In this document: positions 27,687 through 37,106 of the stretch, in pieces
Layout of the letters: the number at the start of each line of letters is the position of its first letter
Numbering within the stretch: the first letter of the stretch is position 1
Assembly (NCBI RefSeq): GCF_020193655.1
Contig: NZ_JADYVE010000004.1
Span: 62,001-126,000, forward strand
DNA: 64,000 nucleotides
Origin: Ensifer sp. IC3342
GTDB lineage: Bacteria; Pseudomonadota; Alphaproteobacteria; Rhizobiales; Rhizobiaceae
Reading direction: 5' to 3'
Position numbers and translations under genes: made by a program
Notes under the pieces: generated by a model
Database searches by the model: none
The model's input: only the letters and a program-made list of their open reading frames with translations
What the model was told of the DNA's origin: nothing

Positions 27687-27732
27687 AACATCGCTACACT
27701 AAGCGCGATGGCCGGAGAGCTTCGAAGCGGTT

Positions 27733-28143
27733 CTACCGCTCCAATCTCTCAGGCCGCCCGCGACCGAGCGCGCCTTCGGCACGGGCTTGCAGATAGGCGT
27801 AGATGTCGTCGATATAGGGAGCGAAATTGGGATCGTTGCCGAAGGCCCTCATGACCGAAGTGCCGCCACTGCTCCGACCGTTACGAACGACATGCCTGAA
27901 CTCCTCGATTTCGAGCGGCCGGTCAACGAGAGAGGACGCAAAGCTCGAGCCTATTCCGTCGGGGCCGTGGCAATGGTTGCAGCCGGAATTATAACGCCGA
28001 TAGCCATTATAAGTCCGCGCATCCGCCTTGCCGCCGATGACTCTGTAGAATCTGTCGGCGGCTACATCCTCCGCGAACAGTCCCCCGCCCGCAAAGACCC
28101 AGAATACGACAGCGAACAGAACCCGATACTGCAATGGACGCAT
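27733..28143 (-). CDS. c-type cytochrome, PQQ/methanol-dehydrogenase-associated type (XoxG-like)
   Basis: Monoheme periplasmic cytochrome c (136 aa) with an N-terminal signal segment (RVLFAVVFWVFAGGGLFA) and one CNHCH heme motif near residue 54. The block ADARTYNGYRRYNSGCNHCHGPDG and the later SVMRAFGNDPNF (probable Met ligand) resemble cytochromes that take electrons from XoxF/PQQ alcohol dehydrogenases. No quinoprotein dehydrogenase lies in this window, so its partner must be elsewhere, or the gene is an orphan. It is about 30 residues shorter than relatives I recall, mostly at the C-terminus. Followed upstream by two small genes on the same strand. Confidence 0.85.
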   Translation of the reverse strand: MRPLQYRVLFAVVFWVFAGGGLFAEDVAADRFYRVIGGKADARTYNGYRRYNSGCNHCHGPDGIGSSFASSLVDRPLEIEEFRHVVRNGRSSGGTSVMRAFGNDPNFAPYIDDIYAYLQARAEGALGRGRPERLER

Positions 28144-28210
28144 GTGCCGTTGCCTCGACAGCGCTTCATGCCTTCCGCAATACGATTGGCTTTGGACCTG
28201 CGAAAAGATC

Positions 28211-28411
28211 TCAGACCCTCAGGTCCGGCAATAGCCTCCACCGCTGCACGAATCGACCGGGATGCGTCTCGATCCAACGTGCGACGAATGCCTGCGCCTC
28301 CATAAAGGCAACGCTTGGATTCGGGGCCAAATCCCGAACGATCTCCTCACGGACCTCGCAAGCCTGAGGCGTATTCGACAGGCAAACCAACATAATCAGT
28401 GTGTAGAGCAT
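28211..28411 (-). CDS. Small hypothetical protein
   Basis: 66 aa (MLYTLIMLVCLSNTPQACEV...). The N-terminus is short and hydrophobic, like a weak signal segment, and the rest is charged. The ATG at 28411 has AGAGGGGAA about 5 nt upstream; a longer reading from 28477 adds a tail without support. It lies 67 bp from the cytochrome c gene on the same strand and may be co-transcribed. No recognised family. Confidence 0.5.
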   Translation of the reverse strand: MLYTLIMLVCLSNTPQACEVREEIVRDLAPNPSVAFMEAQAFVARWIETHPGRFVQRWRLLPDLRV

Positions 28412-28508
28412 CGTTCCCCTCTCTTCCCGAAGCTCTCGTGCTGGCGATGTTCTCATCCCCGGATTGTCAGTGACCACCCGCCTGTTCCGGACCGATCAAA
28501 AGGATCCG

Positions 28509-28877
28509 TCACTCCTCGAGTATGGCGCTGGTCGTCACGCTGTCGAACGGAGTGGCGGCTGCCTCGTTCACGAGAAGGACTTCGCCATCGCGTATGATCT
28601 CGAAGTCGACAGAAGGTTGGCCGATCTCTTGAGGCACGGAGATCATCAGCCGCTGCCCTGGTCCGAGCGTAGATACGAAGCGGATCGGTTGCTCTTCTGC
28701 CCCCGAGGCTAGGGTCGCAACCACCCGGTAGCCCTCCTTTTCGACAGTGTAATACACAGCGCCATTAAAGCGGCCGAGATGAATACTTTGGCCATTCCCC
28801 GGCATCAGGTCCGACGCCGCCGCCGTGCCCGTCATGGCGAGCAAGGCCATTGCAAATACGAAAGAACGTTTGGTCAT
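28509..28877 (-). CDS. Secreted hypothetical protein
   Basis: 122 aa, signal peptide MTKRSFVFAMALLAMTGTAAA followed by SDLMPGNGQSIHLGRFNGAVYYTV. The mature part looks like a small beta-rich domain (alternating hydrophobic residues, no Cys). Start at 28877 is supported by a GAAGGAGG site 7-14 nt upstream. It is first of three small leftward genes ending with the cytochrome c gene, which suggests a periplasmic job linked to it. Family not recognised. Confidence 0.75.
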   Translation of the reverse strand: MTKRSFVFAMALLAMTGTAAASDLMPGNGQSIHLGRFNGAVYYTVEKEGYRVVATLASGAEEQPIRFVSTLGPGQRLMISVPQEIGQPSVDFEIIRDGEVLLVNEAAATPFDSVTTSAILEE

Positions 28878-29074
28878 CGCTGTCCCTCCTTCGCGAGCCA
28901 TCAACTGCCCAATTTAAAGGGCTACACAGTCCTGTGGAGATCTTATAAGACGCGCAGCACGGCAGATTGTCTGTTCCCATGGTGACACACCCAGCCTATG
29001 CGCGGAGAGCTCAGGCAAAATCGGTGCGGTCCCCCAATTTCCCGCCGCCGATCCCCTAATTTTCGCGAGCCTGC

Positions 29075-31738
29075 CTACTGTAGATCACTGGCTGACAGCA
29101 GCCACGGCTCGCCGCGCAGCCGCAGGAGGACTTCCATCCGGTTGGCGGCGTTGAACTTGCCGAGCACTGCGGAAACCTGATGCTCGATCGTGCGCGGCGA
29201 GCGCGACAGGCGTCGGGCGGCTTCTTTGTTGCTCATGCCTTCGGCCATCAGGGCAAGTACCTGTTGTTCGTGCCGCGTCAGGCCAAGTGGGTGACGGCGA
29301 GCCGCCGCGTATGGCCCCCTGCGGGCTTTCGGCAACTGACCTGCTACACCCAGGCGCCGCGCCTGCTTTCGCGTCAGCGCTGCGGCGGGACGCGCTTCCA
29401 ACGACTCGAATATGGTCACGGCACGAGCCAATGCGGGTCCGGTCTCGGCTCCGCGAACCTGCATCAGGGCGAGCGCCGCCTCGTAGGGAAGCCCCAAGCG
29501 TTCCCATTCCGTTGCCGCCGCCAGCGGATTGTCACCGAGTTCGGCGGACCGCAGCGAAGGAATCCGCGCGGTCGACGTCGGCAGAGGCCTGGCCATGCCG
29601 CATCGCTGCCACCAGACGGCCATTTCGCCCAAATCCCAGGCACGGAAGTTGTCGAGATCCATCGCGGAGAGGGCAGTCAGCTGTTCGTGGCTGGCGCTCG
29701 GATCCTCGGCGAGCCAGGCGGCTTCCGTCAAGGCTAGGCGGACTGGCACGATCCGTTGGAGCTCGCCAGTTGCCAGTCCTTCCTGGAGCGCTTGTTGCAG
29801 AAGGGCCAAGCCACCGGGCTCACCCAGTCGCACCCGCACCCTTCCAAGCACGGTAAGTGCCGGCAGATGCATGACCATCGCCAGCCGTTCCAGGTTCATG
29901 ACGCCCTGCGCAATGGTTTCGGCTTCTCTGAAACGGCCCTGCTCCATGCGAAGCTGCGCCTGCCGCCCGAGCAGGTATTGTGCCGCCGAATCGAGATCGT
30001 GCTTGGTCGCGAGCGCGGTGCCTTCAGCCAGCAAGCGTTCGGCCAGGGCAAGTTCATTGGACGCAACGGCGCACTCCGCGAAGTTGGTGTACGCCCGCAC
30101 GGCATGATCGTGAAATCCGTGCTCAAGCGCCAGCGCCAAGCTTTCCTCCAGCCTCTCGCGACCGCCCGGACGGCCGGCGAAAAGGAGCGCGGTGCCGACA
30201 TTGTTCAGGGCATGAACGCGCGTTTCGACCTCGCCAAGTTGATCGGCGAGAGCGATCGCGCGTAAGCCCCAGTCTATCGCTTCGTCGAAGCGATAGTGCA
30301 GCATGTGCAACTGCGAGCGCGTGCTGTAAGCCATTGCCAATTCCGGCCCGGGCGGCAGCCTTTCCATTTCGCGCACGGCTTGGTCCGCGCACTCCTCCGC
30401 TGGCTCGCCTTCGCCGCGGCGCCAGTGCAGCCGCGAGAGCCTGCACAGGTTAGGACCGATCTTGTCGGTGCGCCCCAGTTCGCGCCAGATCTCGATCGCG
30501 CGATGGTGCGCCTCGATCACCGGTTCGTAGACAAGCAGCGCCAGTCCCGCCTCATAGGCCCAATCTCCGTAAATTTGGGCGGCCTGCTCCGGTGGGGCTT
30601 GCGCAATATACTTCAGGGCCGTCGCCAAATGCGACGCGGCCTCCCGATGGGCGCCCAGACGCGCAGCATGTGCCGCAGCCTGCGGGGCAAGTTCGAGGAC
30701 GCGTGCCCCATCTTCGGCTCCAGCGGCGTGATGGACCCGGCGCGAAAGCAACGCCGACGCATGCGCCGTCGGGAGTCGCGATATCGCCGCTTCCACTTTT
30801 GCATGGAGGGACCTTTGAAAGCTCGGTGGCAGCCGGTCGAGTGTCGCCTGCCGGGCAAGTTCATGCCGAAACATCAGGGCGCCGTGATTGTCTCGCTGCA
30901 ACAATCCGCGCGCCACGCACTGGTCCACCAGTGGTTCAGCCTCGGCACCCAGGAGAGCCCGGACCAGCCACCGCTCCACGCTGCCCGGCACGATGCTGAT
31001 CACCTCGAGCACTTCCCGCTCACCTGCCGTGAGCCGCGAGAGACGGGCCCAGACCGCATCGCGTATGGAATCCGGAACGCGCCCCGGCTCGGTTTCTCCG
31101 CTTGCCAAAAGCTCGGTGATGAAAAAGGGGTTGCCCTCCGTAACGCGATAAAGATCCGCGCCGCAGCGGCCCGCCTGTTGCGCCAATACTGTCACGGCCT
31201 CGGGAGACAGCGGTTCCAACGCTATGCGCGTGACCGACGCCGACGGGAGGTCGCCCACTACGTGTGTCAGCGGATGATCGGCGCCGATCTCCTCACTGCG
31301 CAGGCTGAGCACGAGCACGGCAGGGAGCGAGGAGATGCGGCGGCCGAGGTATTTTACGAGGTCGAGCGTGGCGTTATCGGCCCAGTGAACATCCTCGAAG
31401 ATCAATACGATCGTGTCACCGGCGTGCTGGAGTACATTCAAGAGTGCCGGAAAGAGTCGCTCCGGCGGAGCCGCCTGGTCGAGCAGCGCGGCCACCGCGG
31501 GGTCAAGCAGTTGCCTCATGTCCTGCAAAGGCCCGAGCGGGCATGGCGTAAAAAGCGCCTCGCACCACCCCCAAAGTACCCGGCAGCGCTTGTCCACATG
31601 CGCCGCAAACTCGCGCAGGAGGGAGGTCTTGCCAATTCCCGCCTCGCCTTCGAGCAGCACAGTGCTACCACGTCCGGCCGCGGCGCTTCGCACCGCACCT
31701 AGCAAAACCTCGAGTGGACCCTCTCGATCGAGCAACAT
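29075..31738 (-). CDS. LuxR-family regulator with AAA ATPase and TPR-like domains (MalT/LAL type)
   Basis: Large ATP-binding LuxR-type (LAL) activator of 887 aa. Start at 31738 (MLLDREGPLEVLLGAV). An N-terminal AAA_16/STAND ATPase has Walker A GEAGIGKTS near residue 31 and Walker B VLIFEDVHWAD near 116. A long TPR-like helical middle spans about 350-720 (EAASHLATALKYIA, DEAIDWGLRAIALADQLG and similar). A C-terminal GerE HTH (LTRHEQQVLALMAEGMSNKEAARRL) sits near 825-885. The ligand is unknown. The three small genes ending with the cytochrome lie directly downstream on the same strand and are possible targets. AT-rich upstream region. Confidence 0.93.
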   Translation of the reverse strand: MLLDREGPLEVLLGAVRSAAAGRGSTVLLEGEAGIGKTSLLREFAAHVDKRCRVLWGWCEALFTPCPLGPLQDMRQLLDPAVAALLDQAAPPERLFPALLNVLQHAGDTIVLIFEDVHWADNATLDLVKYLGRRISSLPAVLVLSLRSEEIGADHPLTHVVGDLPSASVTRIALEPLSPEAVTVLAQQAGRCGADLYRVTEGNPFFITELLASGETEPGRVPDSIRDAVWARLSRLTAGEREVLEVISIVPGSVERWLVRALLGAEAEPLVDQCVARGLLQRDNHGALMFRHELARQATLDRLPPSFQRSLHAKVEAAISRLPTAHASALLSRRVHHAAGAEDGARVLELAPQAAAHAARLGAHREAASHLATALKYIAQAPPEQAAQIYGDWAYEAGLALLVYEPVIEAHHRAIEIWRELGRTDKIGPNLCRLSRLHWRRGEGEPAEECADQAVREMERLPPGPELAMAYSTRSQLHMLHYRFDEAIDWGLRAIALADQLGEVETRVHALNNVGTALLFAGRPGGRERLEESLALALEHGFHDHAVRAYTNFAECAVASNELALAERLLAEGTALATKHDLDSAAQYLLGRQAQLRMEQGRFREAETIAQGVMNLERLAMVMHLPALTVLGRVRVRLGEPGGLALLQQALQEGLATGELQRIVPVRLALTEAAWLAEDPSASHEQLTALSAMDLDNFRAWDLGEMAVWWQRCGMARPLPTSTARIPSLRSAELGDNPLAAATEWERLGLPYEAALALMQVRGAETGPALARAVTIFESLEARPAAALTRKQARRLGVAGQLPKARRGPYAAARRHPLGLTRHEQQVLALMAEGMSNKEAARRLSRSPRTIEHQVSAVLGKFNAANRMEVLLRLRGEPWLLSASDLQ

Positions 31739-32085
31739 CGCTCCCCCTCTTCGGGAGTATAACAAGAAGACCAGCTTTACACGACGAGCTTTGTGTGAGT
31801 TGAGGTGCGTATTTCAACAATAATAATTATAACTTTTTGAAATTCCTTTCGGAAAAATGGAGTAATCCCCTTGTGGTTGCTTGATCTCGACGCTGAAACC
31901 GGAGCGCGCGCAGGGTTGAGATCAGCGACTTTATTACCGCTCGCAATCCGGTAAGTTGCGATAGGCGCAACAGAAACTGAACCCCGGGTTGAGAACGGCT
32001 TGCGAGCCTCGGATTTCTTCGTGCCGCAAAAGTAGTTCCACATCGGACCGCATCCATCACGCGGCCCGCACATTCGCCGACAGGA
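31739..32085. other. AT-rich intergenic region
   Basis: About 347 bp between the LuxR/ATPase gene and the end of the broken gluconate permease. The part near 31800-31870 is strikingly AT-rich for this replicon and probably holds the regulator promoter. No gene, repeat or operator that I can support. Confidence 0.5.
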
Positions 32086-32802
32086 TCAGACCACCAGCGA
32101 CAGCAGCAGGATCAGGACGAGACCGACCACCGAAAGAATGGTTTCCATGAGGCTCCAGGTCTTGAAAATCTCCGGGACCTTCATGTTGAAGTACTGCTTC
32201 ACGAGCCAGAGTCCGGCATCGTTGACGTGGGACAGGACAACCGATCCTGTACGGTCGCAAGCACCAGCAGTTCTCGATTGACGCCTGGAACCATTGCAAC
32301 GACGGGCGCCACAAGCCCTGCCCCGGTGATGGTTGCAACGGTCGCCGAACCGGTCGCGATCCTGATCACGGCCGCAACCAGCCACGCGAGCAGTGTCGGC
32401 GATATTTGGGCCTGCACCGCAAGATGGCCGATCACGTCACCAACCCCGCTTGCGACCAGCATCTGCTTGAAGCCGCCACCAGCGCCAACAATGAAAAGGA
32501 TACCGGCAACGGGCGTCAGGCTGTCGGTCAGCAGGGAGATGATCTTTTCACGCGAGAAGCCGCAGGCCGACCGAAGGTGTAGAAGGCGAGCAACAGGCGG
32601 CAAGCAGCGCGGTGATCGGGTGGCCGATGAGATCGATCCAGATGCGGACCGGATTGTCGGCCACGAAGGCCACGTCGGCGAATGCCTTCAGGAGCATCAG
32701 GAATACTGGCAGAAGGATTGTTGTCAGCGTCACGCCAACGCTTCTCCCTTTGGGCAGGTCCAGAAAGACGTCAGCGACATCCCGGACCTGTGCAAAATTC
32801 AT
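32086..32802 (-). pseudogene. gntP: Gluconate:H+ symporter (GntP family), broken
   Basis: Pieces of one permease in several frames. 32802 leftward gives MNFAQVRDVADVFLDLPKGRS...NPVRIWIDLIGHPITALLAA. A frame change near 32590 leads to LLAFYTFG, another to ACGFSREKIISLLTDSLTPVAGILFIVGAGGGFKQML. A further shift near 32255 leads to SVVLSHVNDAGLWLVKQYFNM and the normal C-terminus. The N-terminal half of the family is absent. gntK lies just upstream and a GntR-type operator remains at 32824, so this was the regulated permease of the gluconate locus. Confidence 0.85.
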
Positions 32803-32823
32803 CTGATGTGTGAATGGGTGGCG

Positions 32824-32837
32824 AGGTAGCGCTATTT
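32824..32837. promoter_or_regulatory. GntR-type operator before the gntP remnant
   Basis: AGGTAGCGCTATTT shares the TAGCGCT core with two sites in the gntK/gntR spacer. It lies between the gntK stop and the permease remnant, where an internal promoter of gntP would have been. Confidence 0.55.
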
Positions 32838-32873
32838 TTTGCGGCGTGATTGAGTGACCGTTGCTTGCAACGT

Positions 32874-33404
32874 TCAGACAGGACCCGTCCCGTTCGCTTC
32901 TTGCCACCATCGAACCGCCTTCTCCGCTATCGTCTCGACCGGCAGACTTGCGTCCACGGCAAGCGTCAGCGGCTCCTGATAGGGCGGCTCAAGCGTCTGG
33001 TACTGGCTTTCGATCAGGCTTGCCGGCATGAAGTGCCCCGGACGCGTGGCAACGCGTTGCGCGGCCAGATCTCGTGCTAGGTCGAGATAGACGAACCCTA
33101 GTCTTGGTTCCCCCTGCCGGAGCAGGTCGCGATAGCTTTTTCTGAGCGCAGAACAGGTAAGAACTGGGCGCTCGCCGGCAGCGATTACCGCGGCGACTTC
33201 ATCGCTGAGGCGGCAAAGCCAGCCGTGCCGATCTTCGTCGGTAAGGGGGACGCCGGCGCTCATCTTGGCAATGTTGGCGGCAGGATGAAAAGCATCACCC
33301 TCGATCAAACGGCCTTGGTACTTAGCGGCGATGGCGGCGCCGACGCTGCTCTTTCCGCAGCCCGAAACGCCCATTACGACGACACCGCGTATTTGCTCGG
33401 CCAT
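32874..33404 (-). CDS. gntK: Gluconokinase
   Basis: Phosphorylates gluconate to 6-phosphogluconate with ATP (176 aa), feeding the Entner-Doudoroff and pentose phosphate routes. P-loop GVSGCGKSSVG near residue 11, then the family marks EGDAFHPAANIAKMSAGVPLTDEDR, CSALRKSYRDLLR and RPGHFMPASLIESQ. The start at 33404 (MAEQIRGVVVMG) has GGGAGGAAAAAT in front. Divergent from the LacI-type regulator, with two operator-like palindromes between them. Its partner permease downstream is broken, so gluconate must enter by another transporter for the gene to be useful. Confidence 0.95.
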   Translation of the reverse strand: MAEQIRGVVVMGVSGCGKSSVGAAIAAKYQGRLIEGDAFHPAANIAKMSAGVPLTDEDRHGWLCRLSDEVAAVIAAGERPVLTCSALRKSYRDLLRQGEPRLGFVYLDLARDLAAQRVATRPGHFMPASLIESQYQTLEPPYQEPLTLAVDASLPVETIAEKAVRWWQEANGTGPV

Positions 33405-33418
33405 ATTTTTCCTCCCCA

Positions 33419-33432
33419 AGATAGCGCTGTCT
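33419..33432. promoter_or_regulatory. GntR-type operator, gntK side
   Basis: AGATAGCGCTGTCT, a near-perfect palindrome 15 bp upstream of the gntK start. Same core as the sites at 33541 and 32824. Expected to be bound by the divergent LacI-family regulator. Confidence 0.68.
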
Positions 33433-33540
33433 CATACCGTTTAAAAAAATACCTCCATGCCGATGGGCACAGAGGTGACTGGAAATGAACGTCCTCGAAA
33501 TCGCCGTAAACCTCCTAGCGGCGAGATCTCATTCCCCGTA

Positions 33541-33554
33541 AGGTAGCGCTGTCT
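33541..33554. promoter_or_regulatory. GntR-type operator, gntR side
   Basis: AGGTAGCGCTGTCT, 39 bp upstream of the regulator start; same core palindrome as 33419-33432, 122 bp away. The paired spacing could allow DNA looping and autoregulation. Confidence 0.65.
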
Positions 33555-33592
33555 TAACGAAGCGAAGCCGTATTGGCAAGCATCAAAGTATC

Positions 33593-34606
33593 ATGCGCAA
33601 AGAAGCCTCCCGCGCCACTGGCCGCCCTACCCTCGCCGAGGTCGCACAGCTTGCCGGCGTCTCGCAGATCACCGCATCGCGCGCATTGCGCGACGTCCCG
33701 ACGGTTGATCCGGTGCTGGCCTCGAAGGTGCGCGAAGCCTCGAAAGCCTTAGGCTATGTGCCGAACCCGGCTGCACGCACGCTGGCCTCGGCGCGCAGCC
33801 AATCGGTCGTCGTGCTTGTCCCCGCACTCTCGAACCAGCTGTTCATCGAAACGCTCGAAGCCATTCACAATGTTCTTCGCCCGCGCGGCTATGAGGTCCT
33901 TATCGGAAACTTCCACTATTCCCGGGAGGAGGAAGAGGAGCTCATCCGCAATTATCTTGCCATCCAGCCTTGCGGAATCCTGCTCACCGGCTTCGATCGC
34001 ACGGACGCGTCCCTGCGCCTGCTCGAAGCAAACAAGGTCCCCTGCGTCCACATGATGGAGCTCACGAAAGCCGATGACGTCTTTTCGGTTGGTTTCTCGC
34101 AGGAAGACGCCGGAGCTGTCGTGGCGCGGCATCTTCTGGCGAAGGGAAAGCGGCGGCTCGCCTATGTCGCCGCTCAACTCGACGCCCGCGTGATACAACG
34201 CGGCGAAGGGTTCAAGCGCGCACTCGCCGAAGCGGGCGTAGACGCATTGGAGCTGGCGGTGCCCGACCCCTCGTCCGTCGGGCTCGGCGGAGAGCTCTTC
34301 GATAGCTTGCTGCGGCGGCATCCGGATGTCGACGGTATTTTCTTTTGCAACGACGACTTGGCCCATGGCGCGATCTTTGAAGCCCTGCGGCAAGGAATAT
34401 CCGTTCCTGGCCGTGTTGCTTTCGTCGGCTTCAACGACCTGCCGATGTCGGCCCATATCGTTCCGCGGCTGACCTCGATCCACACCCCTCGAGAAGATGT
34501 CGGCAAACATGCTGCGCATTTGATGCTGGCGCTGCTTGCGGGCGCGGAAATTCGCGAGCGGACGATCGATCTCGGGTTCGAACTCGTCGTTCGGGAGAGC
34601 AGTTGA
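33593..34606 (+). CDS. gntR: LacI-family transcriptional regulator (gluconate, GntR type)
   Basis: LacI-family repressor (337 aa). N-terminal HTH and hinge (PTLAEVAQLAGVSQITASRAL...VREASKALGYVPNPAARTLAS, residues about 12-66), then a periplasmic-binding-like effector domain with VVVLVPALSNQLFIETLE and FVGFNDLPMSAHIVPRLTSIH. It is divergent from gntK, and three copies of one palindrome flank gntK and gntR. By family and context it should respond to gluconate or 6-phosphogluconate. The start at 33593 fits the family length. Confidence 0.9.
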   Translation: MRKEASRATGRPTLAEVAQLAGVSQITASRALRDVPTVDPVLASKVREASKALGYVPNPAARTLASARSQSVVVLVPALSNQLFIETLEAIHNVLRPRGYEVLIGNFHYSREEEEELIRNYLAIQPCGILLTGFDRTDASLRLLEANKVPCVHMMELTKADDVFSVGFSQEDAGAVVARHLLAKGKRRLAYVAAQLDARVIQRGEGFKRALAEAGVDALELAVPDPSSVGLGGELFDSLLRRHPDVDGIFFCNDDLAHGAIFEALRQGISVPGRVAFVGFNDLPMSAHIVPRLTSIHTPREDVGKHAAHLMLALLAGAEIRERTIDLGFELVVRESS

Positions 34607-34781
34607 CGGCAGGCGCAGGCGCCAAAACCTTGGAGCGAATTCGAATGATCGCCGCACCCCCTTGATCGCTTCGATTTAGGGGACCATTCAGCGGTATTCC
34701 GCTTCGGCATTCACCGGCAAGGCAACGCCATCACGTTGGCCAGCCGCGCCAACGGGGCGTCTATCAACGGAGTCGTGTCCA

Positions 34782-35531
34782 ATGGACGATCATGAGCATC
34801 ACAAGCACCGCCACCATCACGGGCAGCAGGACGCGACGAAGCCAGGCATGACGCGGCCGAGGAAAACGTGGACATTTCTGCCCTCAGGGAAAAGGCGGAA
34901 GGCTTGCGAGGTGAAGGGGCGACCGTAATCTTTGCCGCCGTCGATGGCCCGCGTCGGCGGACTTTTTGCCATTTCAGATCCGATCAAGTCGACCACACCC
35001 GCTGCCGTCGAGGCTCTGGTAAAGGAAGGTGTCCGAGTGGTCATGCTGACGGGGGACAACAAGAGCGCGGCGCATGTGGTTGCCAGGAGGCTCGGCATCG
35101 AGGAAGTCGAATCCGAAATCCTGCCGGAGCATAAAAGCGAGATCGTCGCGCGATTACGCCAGGAGGGCCGCACAGTTGCGATGGCCGGTGGCGGGGTGAA
35201 CGATGCCCCTGCCATTGCCGCGGCGGATGTCGGCATTGCCATGGGAACCGGGACGGATGTTGCGATCGAGAGCGCCAGCGTAACGTTGCTTAAAGGCGAT
35301 CTTCAAGGCATCGCACGAGCAGGGCAGCTCAGCCACGCCACGATGAAGAATATCCGGCAGAACCTGTTCTTTGCCTTCATCTACAACGCCGCCGGCGTGC
35401 CGGTCGCCGCCGGTGTCCTTTATCCGGTGTTTGGGCTACTTTTGTCACCGATCATTGCTGCGGCGGCCATGGCGCTCTCTTCCGTCAGCGTCATCGGCAA
35501 CGCTCTGAGATTGAGGCGTGCGCAGATATGA
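34782..35531 (+). pseudogene. Copper-type P1B ATPase with internal deletion and frameshift
   Basis: Starts as a His-rich metal-ATPase N-terminus (MDDHEHHKHRHHHGQQD at 34782, GGAG upstream). It jumps within about 25 codons to the end of the P/N region (VDISALREKAEGLRGEGATV, another frame), and after one extra base near 34945 continues as [34 protein letters not shown], the [22 protein letters not shown] hinge motif and the last two helices are intact. The metal-binding CPX helix, DKTGT phosphorylation site and most TMs are missing, so no transport is possible. Its 3' end overlaps the convergent kinase gene by 87 bp. Confidence 0.85.
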
Positions 35532-37049
35532 AGGGGGAAGTTTCAGGATCTCCGAGGCGATTTGTTCGGCGCTGCGGGCGGCGTCGATCCGCCTCCAGCC
35601 CATCTCGCCGCTGTCGCGAGCCAGCTGTCCGGACAGAACATCGAGATTCGCATCCGAAGGCCCACCGCTTCGGGAGGCAACGCGGTCGCGCAAAAGCGCC
35701 GCTTTTGCATCCAGCCACACGGCGGTGAACGGGATACCGAGCTCCTCTGCAAGCTTTTCCAACAGATTGCGATTGTCCGGCCTGTCGAATACGGCATCGA
35801 CAATCACACTGCCTCCTGAGGCCAGGAGCAAGCGGGCCCTTTCTGCCATTTGGCGATAGACCTTTTCCGATACCTTGGGACGGTAAGCCGAGGGCGGCAG
35901 TCTGGTTTCCGCTGGAACGTCATACATGGCCTTTCTGACGCGGTCGCTTTCGACAATCCTGGCGCCCGGCGGCGCACCCACTTGCGCAGCCAATGTCTCT
36001 GCCACCGTCGTCTTGCCGGACCCGCTGAATCCACCGATGGCAACCAGCCGTGCCGACACGGGCTGGATCAGCGAGCGCGCCAAGTCGAAGTAGGATCTCG
36101 CTTCGGCAACGAGTTTCGCCGAAGTCTCTCCGCTTTCTTCCACCTGTGTCGCGGTGACGTGCGCCCTTACGGCGGCGCGAATTGCCATCAGGTACGGCAG
36201 AAGCACGAAACCGTCCTCGTCATCGGAATCGTCCAGGTATCGATTCATCACCAGGTTTGCGAGATCCGGAAAGCCGCGATGCCAAAGATCCATCAGGAGA
36301 AAGGCGAGGTCATAAAGTGTGTCGATCGTGGCGATCTGATCGTTGAACTCGATGCAATCGAACAACCGCGGCTCAGCCTCGAACAGGCAGATGTTACGCA
36401 GATGCAGATCGCCATGGCAGCGCCTAACCTTTCCTGCCGCCTCGCGCCGATCGAGCAGTGCCGCATGACGCGCGAGCCCCTTTTTGAATGCGAGAGTGAA
36501 GGCGGCGAGCTCGTCCGGCTGAAAGACCCGGCTCGTTGCAAAACCCGCGGCATTGATGCGGAGAACTCCGGCGATATTGGCAGCGCCTCCGCCCTCGTGA
36601 ACGACCGGCGCCGCGCGATGAAAGCGCGCGATCATCTGCGCAGCCGCAGTCATGAGCTGAGGCGTCAACCTGCCCTCGACAGCCATTCGATCGAAGAGCG
36701 AGCGCTGATCGAAACGCACCATTTCAACCACTGAGTCGACCAATTCCCCACGGCCGTCAAACGTCAGAGCGCCATCCTTCTCGCGGGTTATTCGTCGAAC
36801 GCCGAGATACAGTCCAGGCGCAGTCGCGGCGTTGAGCTCCACCTCCTTCTGGCAGGCATCGAGCCGCAGGCTGGCTGTCGAGAAATCGACATAGGGCAGC
36901 TTGACCGCGCGCTTCATTTTGAAGGCGCGCTCGCCGACGAGGAAGATGCGGGAAATATGCGTCTCCATCGTTTCGACCGGCTCGGTGGTGCCATGAGAAG
37001 CGGGAGCGCTGAGAAACGCGACCGCCGCGGTCTGGTCTTCCGCTATCAC
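35445..37049 (-). CDS. Bifunctional aminoglycoside phosphotransferase-like / P-loop kinase protein
   Basis: 534-aa protein with two domains. An APH-like domain spans about residues 30-330 ([16 protein letters not shown] catalytic loop near 212 and DCIEFNDQ). A C-terminal AAA_33/zeta-type P-loop kinase begins at [13 protein letters not shown] near 343. The protein starts with GTG at 37049, with AGGAGG 5 nt upstream. Such fusions (COG0645/COG2187) often sit with universal stress proteins and heavy-metal ATPases in low-oxygen stress loci, as here. A perfect FixK-type box lies 58 bp upstream. Substrate unknown. Confidence 0.9.
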   Translation of the reverse strand: MIAEDQTAAVAFLSAPASHGTTEPVETMETHISRIFLVGERAFKMKRAVKLPYVDFSTASLRLDACQKEVELNAATAPGLYLGVRRITREKDGALTFDGRGELVDSVVEMVRFDQRSLFDRMAVEGRLTPQLMTAAAQMIARFHRAAPVVHEGGGAANIAGVLRINAAGFATSRVFQPDELAAFTLAFKKGLARHAALLDRREAAGKVRRCHGDLHLRNICLFEAEPRLFDCIEFNDQIATIDTLYDLAFLLMDLWHRGFPDLANLVMNRYLDDSDDEDGFVLLPYLMAIRAAVRAHVTATQVEESGETSAKLVAEARSYFDLARSLIQPVSARLVAIGGFSGSGKTTVAETLAAQVGAPPGARIVESDRVRKAMYDVPAETRLPPSAYRPKVSEKVYRQMAERARLLLASGGSVIVDAVFDRPDNRNLLEKLAEELGIPFTAVWLDAKAALLRDRVASRSGGPSDANLDVLSGQLARDSGEMGWRRIDAARSAEQIASEILKLPPSYLRTPQSQSVADDADGRERHGRRSNDR

Positions 37050-37106
37050 GCATGCCTCCTGTTTTCTCCGACTGCGCCATGGAACGCCGTTTGGGGATCG
37101 TTCTCA

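Noticed and set aside
31777-32073. Open frames in the AT-rich gap upstream of the LuxR/ATPase gene
   Set aside because: No domain, no ribosome site, and they differ from the coding style of the region.
34661-34680. TTGATCGCTTCGAT as a FixK-like site before the ATPase remnant
   Set aside because: The second half-site does not fit TCAA; only the first half matches.
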